This document shows positions 46,271-54,994 of a stretch of DNA of 64,000 bases, piece by piece. The stretch lies in contig NZ_CP126095.1 of assembly GCF_030123105.1 (NCBI RefSeq), positions 2,604,001 through 2,668,000 of the forward strand, read 5' to 3'. Made by a program: the position numbers and the translations under genes. Each line of letters starts with the position of its first letter. Positions within the stretch are counted from its first letter, which is position 1. The stretch comes from Paenibacillus sp. G2S3 (lineage in GTDB: Bacteria; Bacillota; Bacilli; Paenibacillales; Paenibacillaceae). The notes below the pieces were generated by a model. That model had not been told where the DNA came from, ran no database searches, and saw nothing but the letters and a program-made list of their open reading frames with translations.

Positions 46271-47512
46271 ATGAAAGACTATAAATTCGCCATCATCCTA
46301 GGGGTAGTAGTGATTGTTCTGATCTTGGTGGCTATAGGGATGGAGTGGTCCAAATCCGGGAGCTCCGCGAAATCATCAGCCCCGTATGATCTTGTTACCA
46401 CCTTTAAGGGAGATGCGAGCACGAGTCGTGCGTTTACTTGGTATACTAACGATTCAAATACCGCAGGAGTTCTGGAGTGGGTAAAGGGACAGGTGACCTC
46501 TTTTGCAAATTTAGATGTACTAAGAGTAGAAGCAAATAGTAGCGCCATAAAAACAGACAATGGTACCAGAGGTGTTCATAAAGCGGAGGTTACAGGTCTT
46601 GAACCTGGGACATTATATTCTTACAGAGTGGGCAGCGGGCTTGAGGGAGAATGGAGTTCAGTTGCGGAATTCACCACGGAAGAGGCAGGATTAGATAGTG
46701 TTACGTTTATCAACGTCGCGGATTCCCAAGGGGAAACATCGAATGATTTTAAACTGTGGGGGAAGACATTGAGCAAGGCCTTTCAGACCTTTCCAGAGGC
46801 TAAGTTTATTGTGCATAACGGTGACTTAACGGAGAACCCGGAGGATTCGGCGGGCTGGGATCAATTTTTTGGTAACGTGCAAGGCTTGATTTCTGAGATA
46901 CCCTTAATGCCTGTTACAGGAAATCATGATGAGGTGGATGACGATGCGGCGGACTTTACTTCCCATTTCAATCTGCCGGATAACGGGGCAAAAGGTTCTA
47001 TTGCAGGCACCTCGTATTCCTTCGATTACGGTCCTGTACATGTGTCTGTATTGAATACGGAGAGCAATTTGAAAAAGCAAGCCGAGTGGCTGAAGCAAGA
47101 TTTGAAGAGCACGGATAAGGAATGGAAGATCGTTGCGATGCACCGTCCGGCATACGGAGGGAATTCATATAAGAAGGTTGAAGATTGGACGGATATTTTT
47201 GATGCGTATGAGGTCGATTTGGTGCTGCAGGGTCATAATCATGAGTACTCCAGATCTTACCCGTTACGGGCTGGGAAAATCGTTCCTGAAGGTGAAAATC
47301 CGGTAGGTGCTAAAAGAGGTACGGTATATGTTGTGACCAATGCATCTGGTGGAAAGTTTAATGAGAAAAAAGAAGATCAGTTCTATCATGCGGTGCATTT
47401 TCAAAACTACAGGCAAATGTTCGCAGGGATTAGTGTTACCGAGGATAGTTTGACTTATCAGGCTTATGATGTGGATGGTAAGATGCTGGATGAATTTGTG
47501 CTCACACATTAA
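46271..47512 (+). CDS. membrane-anchored purple-acid-phosphatase-like metallophosphatase
   Basis: 413 residues from ATG 46271 (AAGGAGG six bases upstream). One N-terminal helix (4-24) anchors it; residues about 38-135 form a fibronectin-III-like N-domain with purple acid phosphatase character (ATSTSRAFTWY-like strands, ending EFTTEE), followed by the metallophosphoesterase domain: ADSQGET, HNGDLTENP, TGNHDEVDDD, MHRPAYGG and GHNHEYSRSYP. It hydrolyses phosphate esters outside the cell. Divergent from the VTC/DUF4956/CotH operon, sharing a 217-base region with it. Confidence 0.9.
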   Translation: MKDYKFAIILGVVVIVLILVAIGMEWSKSGSSAKSSAPYDLVTTFKGDASTSRAFTWYTNDSNTAGVLEWVKGQVTSFANLDVLRVEANSSAIKTDNGTRGVHKAEVTGLEPGTLYSYRVGSGLEGEWSSVAEFTTEEAGLDSVTFINVADSQGETSNDFKLWGKTLSKAFQTFPEAKFIVHNGDLTENPEDSAGWDQFFGNVQGLISEIPLMPVTGNHDEVDDDAADFTSHFNLPDNGAKGSIAGTSYSFDYGPVHVSVLNTESNLKKQAEWLKQDLKSTDKEWKIVAMHRPAYGGNSYKKVEDWTDIFDAYEVDLVLQGHNHEYSRSYPLRAGKIVPEGENPVGAKRGTVYVVTNASGGKFNEKKEDQFYHAVHFQNYRQMFAGISVTEDSLTYQAYDVDGKMLDEFVLTH

Positions 47513-47520
47513 GCAGTAGT

Positions 47521-47556
47521 AGCTTTCTTCGCCGTTAGGGTGGAGAAGGCTTTTTT
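47521..47556 (+). terminator. intrinsic terminator of the metallophosphatase gene
   Basis: AGCTTTCTTC pairs with GAGAAGGCT (one mismatch and G-U pairs) around GCCGTTAGGGTG, followed by TTTTTT. Confidence 0.7.
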
Positions 47557-47828
47557 GAGTTTTCTGGATTTTTGATTTTACACTCCTCTTAGGGGAGGCA
47601 TTTATGCTTGTGAAATGTAATCTATGGTGTGAAAATGGTACGATTTTTAGAGACAAACTTCATGAAAATATAACCATTTTCTATCGATTGTGAAAAACAT
47701 TACCATTATAATGAAAGCGTTATCAGTAAATTTTAATTAGTTATGTTTATGGGGGGGAGGAGAGAAGCAGGGAAACAGAGTAGGAGGAAAGCAAAAGCAA
47801 ACCAATAAAATTGTAGGAGGCGTAAAAC
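47557..47828 (+). promoter_or_regulatory. promoter region of the GH74 gene with cre site
   Basis: Gene-free. A TATAAT box (47707-47712) overlaps ATGAAAGCGTTATCA (47711-47725), which matches the cre consensus (WTGNAANCGNWNNCW) at every fixed base. A clear -35 box is not evident. CcpA bound over the -10 region would repress the gene on preferred sugars. Confidence 0.65.
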
Positions 47829-50800
47829 GTGATTCGTAATCGTATCCGAAAAACTGGATTGTTAATCCTGCTTGGCGCGATGGTAGGCTCTTTATTCTCT
47901 GCATTCCCAGCTACTACTCATGCAGCCGCAAGTGAACCTTACAATTGGAAGAGTGTTGTAACGGGAGCAGGCGGTGGTTTTGTACCCGGAATTATTTTTA
48001 ATCAGTCCGAACCCAATTTAATTTATGCGAGAACAGATATCGGAGGTGCCTATCGCTGGAATCAGGCTACATCTAGTTGGACTTCGATTAGTGATTCCGT
48101 AGGCTGGGTGGATTGGAATAAGAATGGTGTTGATGCTCTTGCTACAGATCCTATTGATCCGAACAAAGTCTATATGGCAACAGGTACTTATACTAACTCT
48201 TGGGATAATAACGGTCAGATCATGCGCTCTAGTGACCGGGGAAACACTTGGCAAACCACTCCACTGCCTTTTAAAGTAGGTGGCAATATGCCGGGTCGCT
48301 CTGCGGGCGAACGCCTCGTCATCGACCCGAATAAGAATAATATTTTATTCTTCGGAGCTAGAAGTGGTAATGGGCTCTGGAAAAGTACGGACTCCGGTGT
48401 TACTTGGTCGAAGGTAACCTCTTTTACGAATGTAGGAACATATATTCAGAATCCGACACTGGATTACGGAAATGATCTTGTCGGCCTATCCTGGATTACG
48501 TTCGATAAAAGCACAGGAACACTTGGCAATGCGACTCAAACGATATATGTAGGGGTTGCCGATACAGCAAGCAGCGTATATCGAAGTACAGATGGAGGCG
48601 TAACTTGGACAGCTCTGGCAGGACAACCTACAGGCTACTTGCCACATCATGGCGTGCTTTCATCTACTGGCGATCTGTATATTACTTATAGCAATGGTGT
48701 AGGTCCTTATGACGGAAGTAAAGGTGAGGTTTGGAAATACAATAAAACAAGCGGTGCATGGACGAACATCAGTCCTTCAACCGGAACAGATAATTGGTAT
48801 GGCTTCGGTGGTTTGGCGGTGGATGCTCAGAATCCTAACACAGTTATGGTATCCAGTTTAAACGCTTGGTGGCCTGATGAAGTGATTTTCCGCAGTACTA
48901 ACGGTGGTGCAACATGGAGCCGAATTTGGGATTGGGGCAATTATCCAGAACGAACTTATAAGTTCAGTATGGATATCACAGCAGCACCTTGGCTCGATCA
49001 CGGAACGACTTCGACCTCTCTTGATCCGTCACCGAAACTGGGCTGGATGATGGGCGATCTGGAAATTGATCCTTTCAACTCTAACCGGATGATGTATGGT
49101 ACGGGGGCTACCATTTATGGCTCAAACAATTTGAACTCATGGGATACCGGAGGCAAGGTGAATATCTCTGTTATGGCAAAAGGTGTGGAGGAAACTGCAG
49201 TATTAGGGTTGATAAGCCCGCCAACGGGAACCTCCCATTTGATCACTGCACTTGGTGACGTATCTGGTTTCCGTCATGAGGATTTGTCGGTAGCGCCAAC
49301 TAAATTCCAGACCAGTCCTTCATGGGCAACAACGATGAGCATTGATTATGCAGAGCTGAGTCCATCCTATATGGTTCGGGTAGGCAGTGCGGATAAAGAG
49401 AAGACACCAAGTATGAAATCTATTGGTATCTCTAATGATGGTGGAGTGAACTGGTACATGCCAAATTCCGAACCGTCAAATGGCACCAAAACAACAGTGG
49501 GGCATGGACAAGTAGCTGTGTCAGCAAGTGGGAACTCCATTGTGTGGAGCACCTCGGATATTGGTGTGTACTACTCCAAAACAACAGGTAACTCTTGGAC
49601 AGCAAGCGCCGGATTACCTGCTGGGGCAAAAGTAGCCTCAGATCGAGTGAATGCTAACAAATTCTATGGATTTTTTGCTGGAGTCTTCTATGTTAGTGTC
49701 GATGGTGGAGCTACATTTACTGCCACTTCAGCTTCAGGTTTCCCAACCAATAATGTGGCTGGATTACAGCCGAATGAAGCTCAGATCAGCATGAAGGCAG
49801 TACCGGGTATTGAAGGCGACATCTGGTTTGCAGGAGGGAACACGACTGAGAATAAATATGGTTTGTGGCACTCCACGAACTCTGGTGCGAGCTTCACGAA
49901 ATTAACAAACGTACAAGAAGCTGATCTCATTGGTTATGGAAAGGCTGCGCCGGGTCAAACTTATATGGCACTGTACACGGTAGCAAAGATTGATGGCGTA
50001 CGGGGTGTGTTCCGTTCTGATGATGTTGGCGCAACTTGGGTTCGTATTAATGACGATGCCCATCAATACGCTAAGATTAATATGGCGATTACTGGTGACC
50101 CAAGAATTTACGGACGTGTGTATCTCGGAACGAATGGCCGAGGCACATTGTATGCTGATCCTGTAAATCCACCAGCTACAGGCTCAACCATTACTCCAAC
50201 AACAGCAAGCTTTGATAAAAAAACTGCGAATCAAGCGGACGTTGCAGTAACGCTTACGTTGAATGGAAATACGCTCAGTACGATCAAAAATGGAACGGCC
50301 ACCCTTGTAGCTGGAACGGATTATACGGTGAGTGGCTCAACGGTAACGATTAAAAAAGCGTATTTAGCAACACAAGCAGTTGGAACGACAATGCTGACGT
50401 TCAGCTTTAGCGCAGGAGCGACGCAGTCCTTAGCGGTTGCGGTAACGGATACGACAACACCTATATCCAATTCAACGATTACTCCAACAACAGCAAGCTT
50501 TGATAAGAAAACAGTGAATCAAACGGACGTTGCAGTAACGCTAACGTTGAATGGAAATACGCTCAACACGATCAAAAACGGAATTGCTACCCTTGTAGCT
50601 GGAACAGATTATACGGTGAGTGGCGCAACGGTATCAATTAAAAAAGCGTATTTTGCAACACAAGCAGTTGGAACAACTACGCTGACTTTCAGCTTTAGCG
50701 CAGGAGCTACACAATCCTTAGCGGTTGCGGTGACGGATACAACAACACCTATATCCAATTCCACGATAACGCCAACAACAGCAAGCTTTGATAAGAAAAC

Positions 50801-51788
50801 AGCGAATCAAGCAGACGTTGCAGTAACTATGACGTTGAACGGAAATACGCTTAGCACGATCAAAAATGGAACGGCCACCCTAGTAGCTGGAACGGATTAT
50901 ACGGTGAGTGGCGCAACGGTAACGATTAAAAAAGCGTATTTAGCAACACAAGCAGTTGGAACGACCACGCTGACGTTCAGCTTTAGCGCAGGAGCTACAC
51001 AATCCTTAACGGTTGCGGTGACGGATACGACAACACCGATATCCAACTCCACGATAACACCAGCAACAGCAAGCTTTGATAAGAAAACAGCGAATCAAGC
51101 AGACGTTGTAGTAACTATGACATTGAATGGAAATACGCTCAGCACGATTAAGAATGGAACAGCGACATTGGTTGCTGGCACAGATTATACGGTTAGTGGT
51201 TCTACAGTAACGATTAAGAAAGAGTATCTGGCAACCCAAGCGGTGGGAAGCACTACGCTGACCTTTGAGTTTAGTGCAGGGACCACACAATCCTTGGCTT
51301 TCACAATTTCGGATACGACAGTAGCTCCAACAGCAGCATTAAAAGTACAGATGTATAACGGTACATTGTCTGCTTCCGGAAATACGTTGAATCCAAAGTT
51401 TAAGCTGGTGAACACGAGCACAAGTGCAGTTGCACTCTCCGATGTGAAGTTAAGATACTATTACACTATTGACGGTGAGAAGGCACAGAGCTTCTTCTGC
51501 GACTGGTCACAGGTTGGAAGCGCGAATGTAACAGGAGCATTTGTAAAATTGCCAACAGCTAAAGCGAATGCGGATTATTATCTAGAGGTTGGCTTCTCGA
51601 GTGCAGCGGGTTCACTTGCTGCGGGTGCGAGCATCGACATCCAGGTGCGTGTGGCTAAAGAGGACTGGACGAATTACACTCAAACCGGAGATTATTCCTT
51701 TAATGGAGTAGATACCAATTTTGTAGACTGGACAAAAGCGCCAGCCTACATCTCGGGTAATCTGATTTGGGGTAGTGAACCTAACTAA
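47829..51788 (+). CDS. secreted xyloglucanase, GH74 with four X2 modules and a CBM3
   Basis: 1319 residues from GTG 47829 (AGGAGGCG upstream). Signal peptide (1-35), then the two-lobed seven-bladed beta-propeller of GH74 (about 40-780), rich in SXDGGXTW-type blades; catalytic Asp in RTDIGGAYRW (Asp70) and Asp in LGDVSGFRHED. It cleaves xyloglucan. Four X2-like beta-sandwich modules of 96 residues (about 785-1168) are joined by TTTPISNS linkers, and a C-terminal CBM3 (about 1172-1319, YYYTIDGE, LGWSNGD-type aromatic face) binds crystalline cellulose. A cre site precedes it. Single gene. Confidence 0.92.
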   Translation: MIRNRIRKTGLLILLGAMVGSLFSAFPATTHAAASEPYNWKSVVTGAGGGFVPGIIFNQSEPNLIYARTDIGGAYRWNQATSSWTSISDSVGWVDWNKNGVDALATDPIDPNKVYMATGTYTNSWDNNGQIMRSSDRGNTWQTTPLPFKVGGNMPGRSAGERLVIDPNKNNILFFGARSGNGLWKSTDSGVTWSKVTSFTNVGTYIQNPTLDYGNDLVGLSWITFDKSTGTLGNATQTIYVGVADTASSVYRSTDGGVTWTALAGQPTGYLPHHGVLSSTGDLYITYSNGVGPYDGSKGEVWKYNKTSGAWTNISPSTGTDNWYGFGGLAVDAQNPNTVMVSSLNAWWPDEVIFRSTNGGATWSRIWDWGNYPERTYKFSMDITAAPWLDHGTTSTSLDPSPKLGWMMGDLEIDPFNSNRMMYGTGATIYGSNNLNSWDTGGKVNISVMAKGVEETAVLGLISPPTGTSHLITALGDVSGFRHEDLSVAPTKFQTSPSWATTMSIDYAELSPSYMVRVGSADKEKTPSMKSIGISNDGGVNWYMPNSEPSNGTKTTVGHGQVAVSASGNSIVWSTSDIGVYYSKTTGNSWTASAGLPAGAKVASDRVNANKFYGFFAGVFYVSVDGGATFTATSASGFPTNNVAGLQPNEAQISMKAVPGIEGDIWFAGGNTTENKYGLWHSTNSGASFTKLTNVQEADLIGYGKAAPGQTYMALYTVAKIDGVRGVFRSDDVGATWVRINDDAHQYAKINMAITGDPRIYGRVYLGTNGRGTLYADPVNPPATGSTITPTTASFDKKTANQADVAVTLTLNGNTLSTIKNGTATLVAGTDYTVSGSTVTIKKAYLATQAVGTTMLTFSFSAGATQSLAVAVTDTTTPISNSTITPTTASFDKKTVNQTDVAVTLTLNGNTLNTIKNGIATLVAGTDYTVSGATVSIKKAYFATQAVGTTTLTFSFSAGATQSLAVAVTDTTTPISNSTITPTTASFDKKTANQADVAVTMTLNGNTLSTIKNGTATLVAGTDYTVSGATVTIKKAYLATQAVGTTTLTFSFSAGATQSLTVAVTDTTTPISNSTITPATASFDKKTANQADVVVTMTLNGNTLSTIKNGTATLVAGTDYTVSGSTVTIKKEYLATQAVGSTTLTFEFSAGTTQSLAFTISDTTVAPTAALKVQMYNGTLSASGNTLNPKFKLVNTSTSAVALSDVKLRYYYTIDGEKAQSFFCDWSQVGSANVTGAFVKLPTAKANADYYLEVGFSSAAGSLAAGASIDIQVRVAKEDWTNYTQTGDYSFNGVDTNFVDWTKAPAYISGNLIWGSEPN
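50187..51338 (+). repeat. four tandem 288-bp repeats coding X2 modules
   Basis: The anchor AGCAAGC recurs at 50204, 50492, 50780 and 51068, exactly 288 bases apart. Copies 1-3 are nearly identical; copy 4 is diverged in its second half. Exact block edges are approximate. Confidence 0.9.
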
Positions 51789-51812
51789 AGACATCACCAA
51801 TATTTATGCAAT

Positions 51813-51860
51813 AGAGGCTGTCCTAGAAGTAGAGTATTCTACTTTTGGGGCAGCTTCTTT
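51813..51860 (+). terminator. probable terminator of the GH74 gene
   Basis: TAGAAGTAGA pairs with TCTACTTTT around GTAT, with an outer GGCTG/CAGC stem, followed by TTCTTTCTTT. Confidence 0.6.
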
Positions 51861-51902
51861 CTTTATAAAATAGACCAAACGACGATCGTGTGGGGTAGAG
51901 AG

Positions 51903-51988
51903 GAATTAGGGAATTCCTCCCTAAAAATCAGGAAAATTTCTTTATTTTCCAGCAAATCAGATAAATTATAGGGAGAAATCCCCTAATT
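51903..51988. repeat. nested palindromic element of about 86 bp
   Basis: The left arm GAATTAGGGAATTCCTCCC (51903-51921) is imperfectly inverted at 51963-51988 (GGGAGAAATCCCCTAATT at 51971-51988). Inside lies a second hairpin GGAAAAT (51931-51937) / ATTTTCC (51944-51950). No coding. Confidence 0.6.
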
Positions 51989-52029
51989 ATTCTATCGGCG
52001 CTTCAATTGATATGTCATTTGTTTAGTTG

Positions 52030-52770
52030 TTACAACGTTTGACCACTATCTACAGTAATGATCTGTCCGGTCATTGCTTCCTGTTCCAGTGTTGCGCAGA
52101 CGAATTGAGCGATATCTTCAGTGGATGATATACGCTGGAGCAGCAGATTAGGGGCTAATTTATGCATCTGCTCTTCTCGACCAGACCACCATCTAGTGGC
52201 AACGGCTCCCGGTGCGATGCAGTTGACTCTAATAGTTGGAGCCAGCGCATGGGCTAGAGATTTCGTAAGACCATGAACAGCAGCTTTGGAGACTGAATAA
52301 GGAAGGGAAGAGCCTAATCCAGTTTGTCCGGCGATGCTACCGAGATTGACGATGGCGCCTGAACCGCTCAGGTTCATATATGGTGCAACTGCTCTGGCGC
52401 AGAAGAACATTCCTTTCACATTTACATCATAAAGCTCATCCCATACTTCCTCTGTTGCTTTTTCCAGATCCCCTAGCGCAATATGTTTAGTAATACTGGC
52501 GTTATTCACCAGCAGATCTACCGTCCCAAAATGCTGAATAATCGAATCGATCATACTCCGTACTTCCTGATCCTTAGAAACATCGGCTTGTACTGCTATG
52601 GCTTGCCCCCCTTGATTTATAATCGTATTCACGGTTTCATTAGCTTCTGCCTCGGATCTAGAATAGTTGACTGCAACAAGGGCTCCGCGTCGGGCTAATT
52701 CCAGACTTACAGCCTTGCCAATTCCAGTACCTCCACCAGTTACTAAGGCTACTTTATTGTTAAGATCCAT
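52030..52770 (-). CDS. SDR family oxidoreductase (FabG-like)
   Basis: 246 residues from ATG 52770 (AAGGAG nine bases upstream; ATG 52776 is too near). Cofactor motif GGGTGIGK, NNAS, LGSIAGQ serine region and PYSVSK catalytic Tyr/Lys are present, so a classical NAD(P)-dependent reductase. The substrate is unknown; the LysR regulator is encoded divergently 131 bases away and likely controls it. Between the two start codons lie two palindromes (52806-52821, 52864-52880). Confidence 0.88.
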   Translation of the reverse strand: MDLNNKVALVTGGGTGIGKAVSLELARRGALVAVNYSRSEAEANETVNTIINQGGQAIAVQADVSKDQEVRSMIDSIIQHFGTVDLLVNNASITKHIALGDLEKATEEVWDELYDVNVKGMFFCARAVAPYMNLSGSGAIVNLGSIAGQTGLGSSLPYSVSKAAVHGLTKSLAHALAPTIRVNCIAPGAVATRWWSGREEQMHKLAPNLLLQRISSTEDIAQFVCATLEQEAMTGQIITVDSGQTL

Positions 52771-52805
52771 CCTCATGCACTCCTTAGGTTGGCGTATGTT
52801 GTTGA

Positions 52806-52880
52806 TATAGAGTATTCTATAGTGATTATTGAATTTGGTATAATTGAATTAATTGAAGGTTTGGTTCAATTTATTTGAAC
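52806..52880. promoter_or_regulatory. two palindromic operator candidates between SDR and LysR genes
   Basis: TATAGAGTATTCTATA (52806-52821) and GTTCAATTTATTTGAAC (52864-52880) are inverted repeats in the divergent promoter region, the usual place for a LysR-type site. Confidence 0.5.
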
Positions 52881-52901
52881 TAAGTAGTGGAGGTCACTAG
52901 A

Positions 52902-53795
52902 ATGGATCTAAAAACAATAAAAACCTTTCAAACCATCGTGATGTCAGGAAGCTTTAACCGTGCAGCAGAGGACTTGAATTATGCCCAATCCACAGTCACG
53001 ATGCAAATGCAGAGGCTGGAATCCGACTTAGGCTGTCAACTCCTTGAGCGGGGAAAACAAATCAGCTTAACAGAAGCTGGCAGATTGTTTTATGAAGAGA
53101 GCTTACATATTGTAAAGGATATGGAGCGGCTACAGAGCCGTCTGGCTGATTTAAAAATAGGAGAAGCTGGCAACATCCGCATAGGGGTAACAGATCCGAC
53201 GGCGAGCTATCGTTTGCCGCAGCTGTTAAGCAGTTTTATGACGCAGTTTCCGAAAGTGAAAGTCTCCGTGGAGATCGCGGGAACCGCAGCACTTAGTGAA
53301 CTACTTTTGCGGGGCGAAATTGATATGGCTGTATGTTCAGCGCCAGAGCTGGGTAAGGAGCTTTTTTTCGAACCCTTATTTATGGAGGAATTTGTGTTAC
53401 TTATGCCAGAAGAACATCCGCTAGCTTCCAAGGAGAATATCACCCCAGAGGATCTACAGGATCATCGGTTACTTATAACGGCAGTGAACTGTCCTTATCG
53501 CAAAAAATTAGAAAGTGTGCTGCAGGAATCAGGTGGAGTGCCATTCGATACTATGGAGATTGGAAGCATGTCGGCTTTGAAATATTTTGTGGAAAGTGGC
53601 TTAGGTGTCGCTCTTGTCCCTGAGATTGTGCTGAATCCGGTCCCTGCAGGAACGGTTGTGCGGAAGCTGGAGGGAAAGGTTATTGATATGACCTGCGGTA
53701 TCCTATGTAAACTTTCGGATTATCCGCTCAAGCTAGCGAGCGCCAGATTGTATCATTTTTTAAAGCAGGAACTATCCGCGACAAGGATATTTTGA
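52902..53795 (+). CDS. LysR family transcriptional regulator
   Basis: 297 residues from ATG 52902 (GGAGGT nine bases upstream). N-terminal winged HTH (1-60, SGSFNRAAEDLNYAQSTVTMQMQRLE) and a substrate-binding effector domain (about 90-297). It is divergent from the SDR gene, the common arrangement for LysR targets. Effector unknown. Confidence 0.93.
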   Translation: MDLKTIKTFQTIVMSGSFNRAAEDLNYAQSTVTMQMQRLESDLGCQLLERGKQISLTEAGRLFYEESLHIVKDMERLQSRLADLKIGEAGNIRIGVTDPTASYRLPQLLSSFMTQFPKVKVSVEIAGTAALSELLLRGEIDMAVCSAPELGKELFFEPLFMEEFVLLMPEEHPLASKENITPEDLQDHRLLITAVNCPYRKKLESVLQESGGVPFDTMEIGSMSALKYFVESGLGVALVPEIVLNPVPAGTVVRKLEGKVIDMTCGILCKLSDYPLKLASARLYHFLKQELSATRIF

Positions 53796-53844
53796 ATTTT
53801 AAACGAATTGTATGTATTAGGAAAAAAAGAGAGGGCGGTGCTTG

Positions 53845-54144
53845 ATGTTTTTAAGGAGAAAATTCAGTTTCTGGTTTTCGATTATTAGTATCATCATCTG
53901 TCTAGGTGATTATTTCAGGATTGAGATCGCAAACATTATTCTTGTACGACTTAATCCAATTATAGATACGCTGATCTTCATGAAGCCCTTTGCAAACTGG
54001 ATGGTTGATGTTAATAATACGGAATGGGCTGCAAGCAGTATATTAATCAGCGTCAGATTTCCCACGTATGTAATTCATTTTGGGACGTTCCTGATTCTAG
54101 GACTTCTTATAGATTATCTTATACATATATTTAAACAGAAGTAA
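53845..54144 (+). CDS. small membrane protein, unrecognised
   Basis: 99 residues from ATG 53845 with GGGCGGTG six bases upstream. Two to three hydrophobic helices (about 7-25, 35-52, 75-95), lysine-rich end. It precedes a methyltransferase-like gene by 42 bases. No family recognised. Confidence 0.55.
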   Translation: MFLRRKFSFWFSIISIIICLGDYFRIEIANIILVRLNPIIDTLIFMKPFANWMVDVNNTEWAASSILISVRFPTYVIHFGTFLILGLLIDYLIHIFKQK

Positions 54145-54186
54145 AAAACGAGCAGCATTAGCCAAGATGAGGAAAGGTGAGATGAG

Positions 54187-54891
54187 ATGAGCGGAGCAGA
54201 GGGAAAGCTTGAGTTGGAGAGGATTGTTTTTATAGGAAGGACCTTTGAGGAATATTTGCAGATGTTCAATTTGAAAGAAGCGGATCTTGTAGGCCAGAGG
54301 ATTTTGGACTGTCCTGCCGGTGCCTGTTCTTTTACAGCGAGATCGAATCAGCTCGGGAGTGACGTTACAGCTGCCGATATTGCTTATTATTACTCTACGG
54401 ATGAGCTTGCGGATAAAGGTGTTCAAGATATTGTGCATGCTATGTCTGAAATGGATAAGGTGCAGGATAATTTTGTTTGGGATTACTTCGAGTCCATAGC
54501 GGATCTGACACAAGTGCGGAATAAGGCTTTAAACGATAACATCAAGGATCAGAGACTAGCCCCGGAGCGATATGTTCCAGTGGTTTTACCTGATCTGCCG
54601 TTCAATGACGAGGCGTTTGATCTGACGTTGTCTGCACATTTCCTGTTTATGTATAGTGATCGGTTGGACTATGATTTTCATCTAAAGTCTGTTAATGAAC
54701 TTATGCGGGTGACGAAAGAGGAGCTTCGTATTTTCCCATTAGTTGATCTGTCCTGCAAAAGATATGCGCATTTAGATCGCCTTATAGATGAGCTGGTTCG
54801 CCAAGGTTTCGCTGTGGAGGAGATGGTGGTGCCTTATGAATTTCAAAAAGGGGCAAATCAGATGCTAAGCATTAGAAGGATGAAGCCATAA
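54187..54891 (+). CDS. class I SAM-dependent methyltransferase-like protein
   Basis: 234 residues. The SAM-binding loop appears as ILDCPAGACSFT (usually VLDXGXGXG), followed by DVTAADIAYY and the motif LPFNDEAFDLTLSAHFLFMY in place of motif IV. Substrate unknown; the aspartate-rich body and lack of a specific domain leave the acceptor open. AAAGGTGA precedes ATG. Downstream is a bidirectional terminator shared with the MFS gene. Confidence 0.75.
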   Translation: MSGAEGKLELERIVFIGRTFEEYLQMFNLKEADLVGQRILDCPAGACSFTARSNQLGSDVTAADIAYYYSTDELADKGVQDIVHAMSEMDKVQDNFVWDYFESIADLTQVRNKALNDNIKDQRLAPERYVPVVLPDLPFNDEAFDLTLSAHFLFMYSDRLDYDFHLKSVNELMRVTKEELRIFPLVDLSCKRYAHLDRLIDELVRQGFAVEEMVVPYEFQKGANQMLSIRRMKP

Positions 54892-54918
54892 GATAGATAA
54901 TTATAGTTTGTAAAAAGA

Positions 54919-54975
54919 AAAAACGAGGGCGTCCCTAAGCCATTTTCATCGCTTTGGGCACACCCTCGTTTTTTA
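54919..54975. terminator. bidirectional terminator between methyltransferase and MFS genes
   Basis: AAAAAACGAGGG pairs with CCCTCGTTTTTT, with a large internal stem-loop; both strands read into T runs. Confidence 0.85.
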
Positions 54976-54994
54976 AATATTGCTCTATAAAAAA

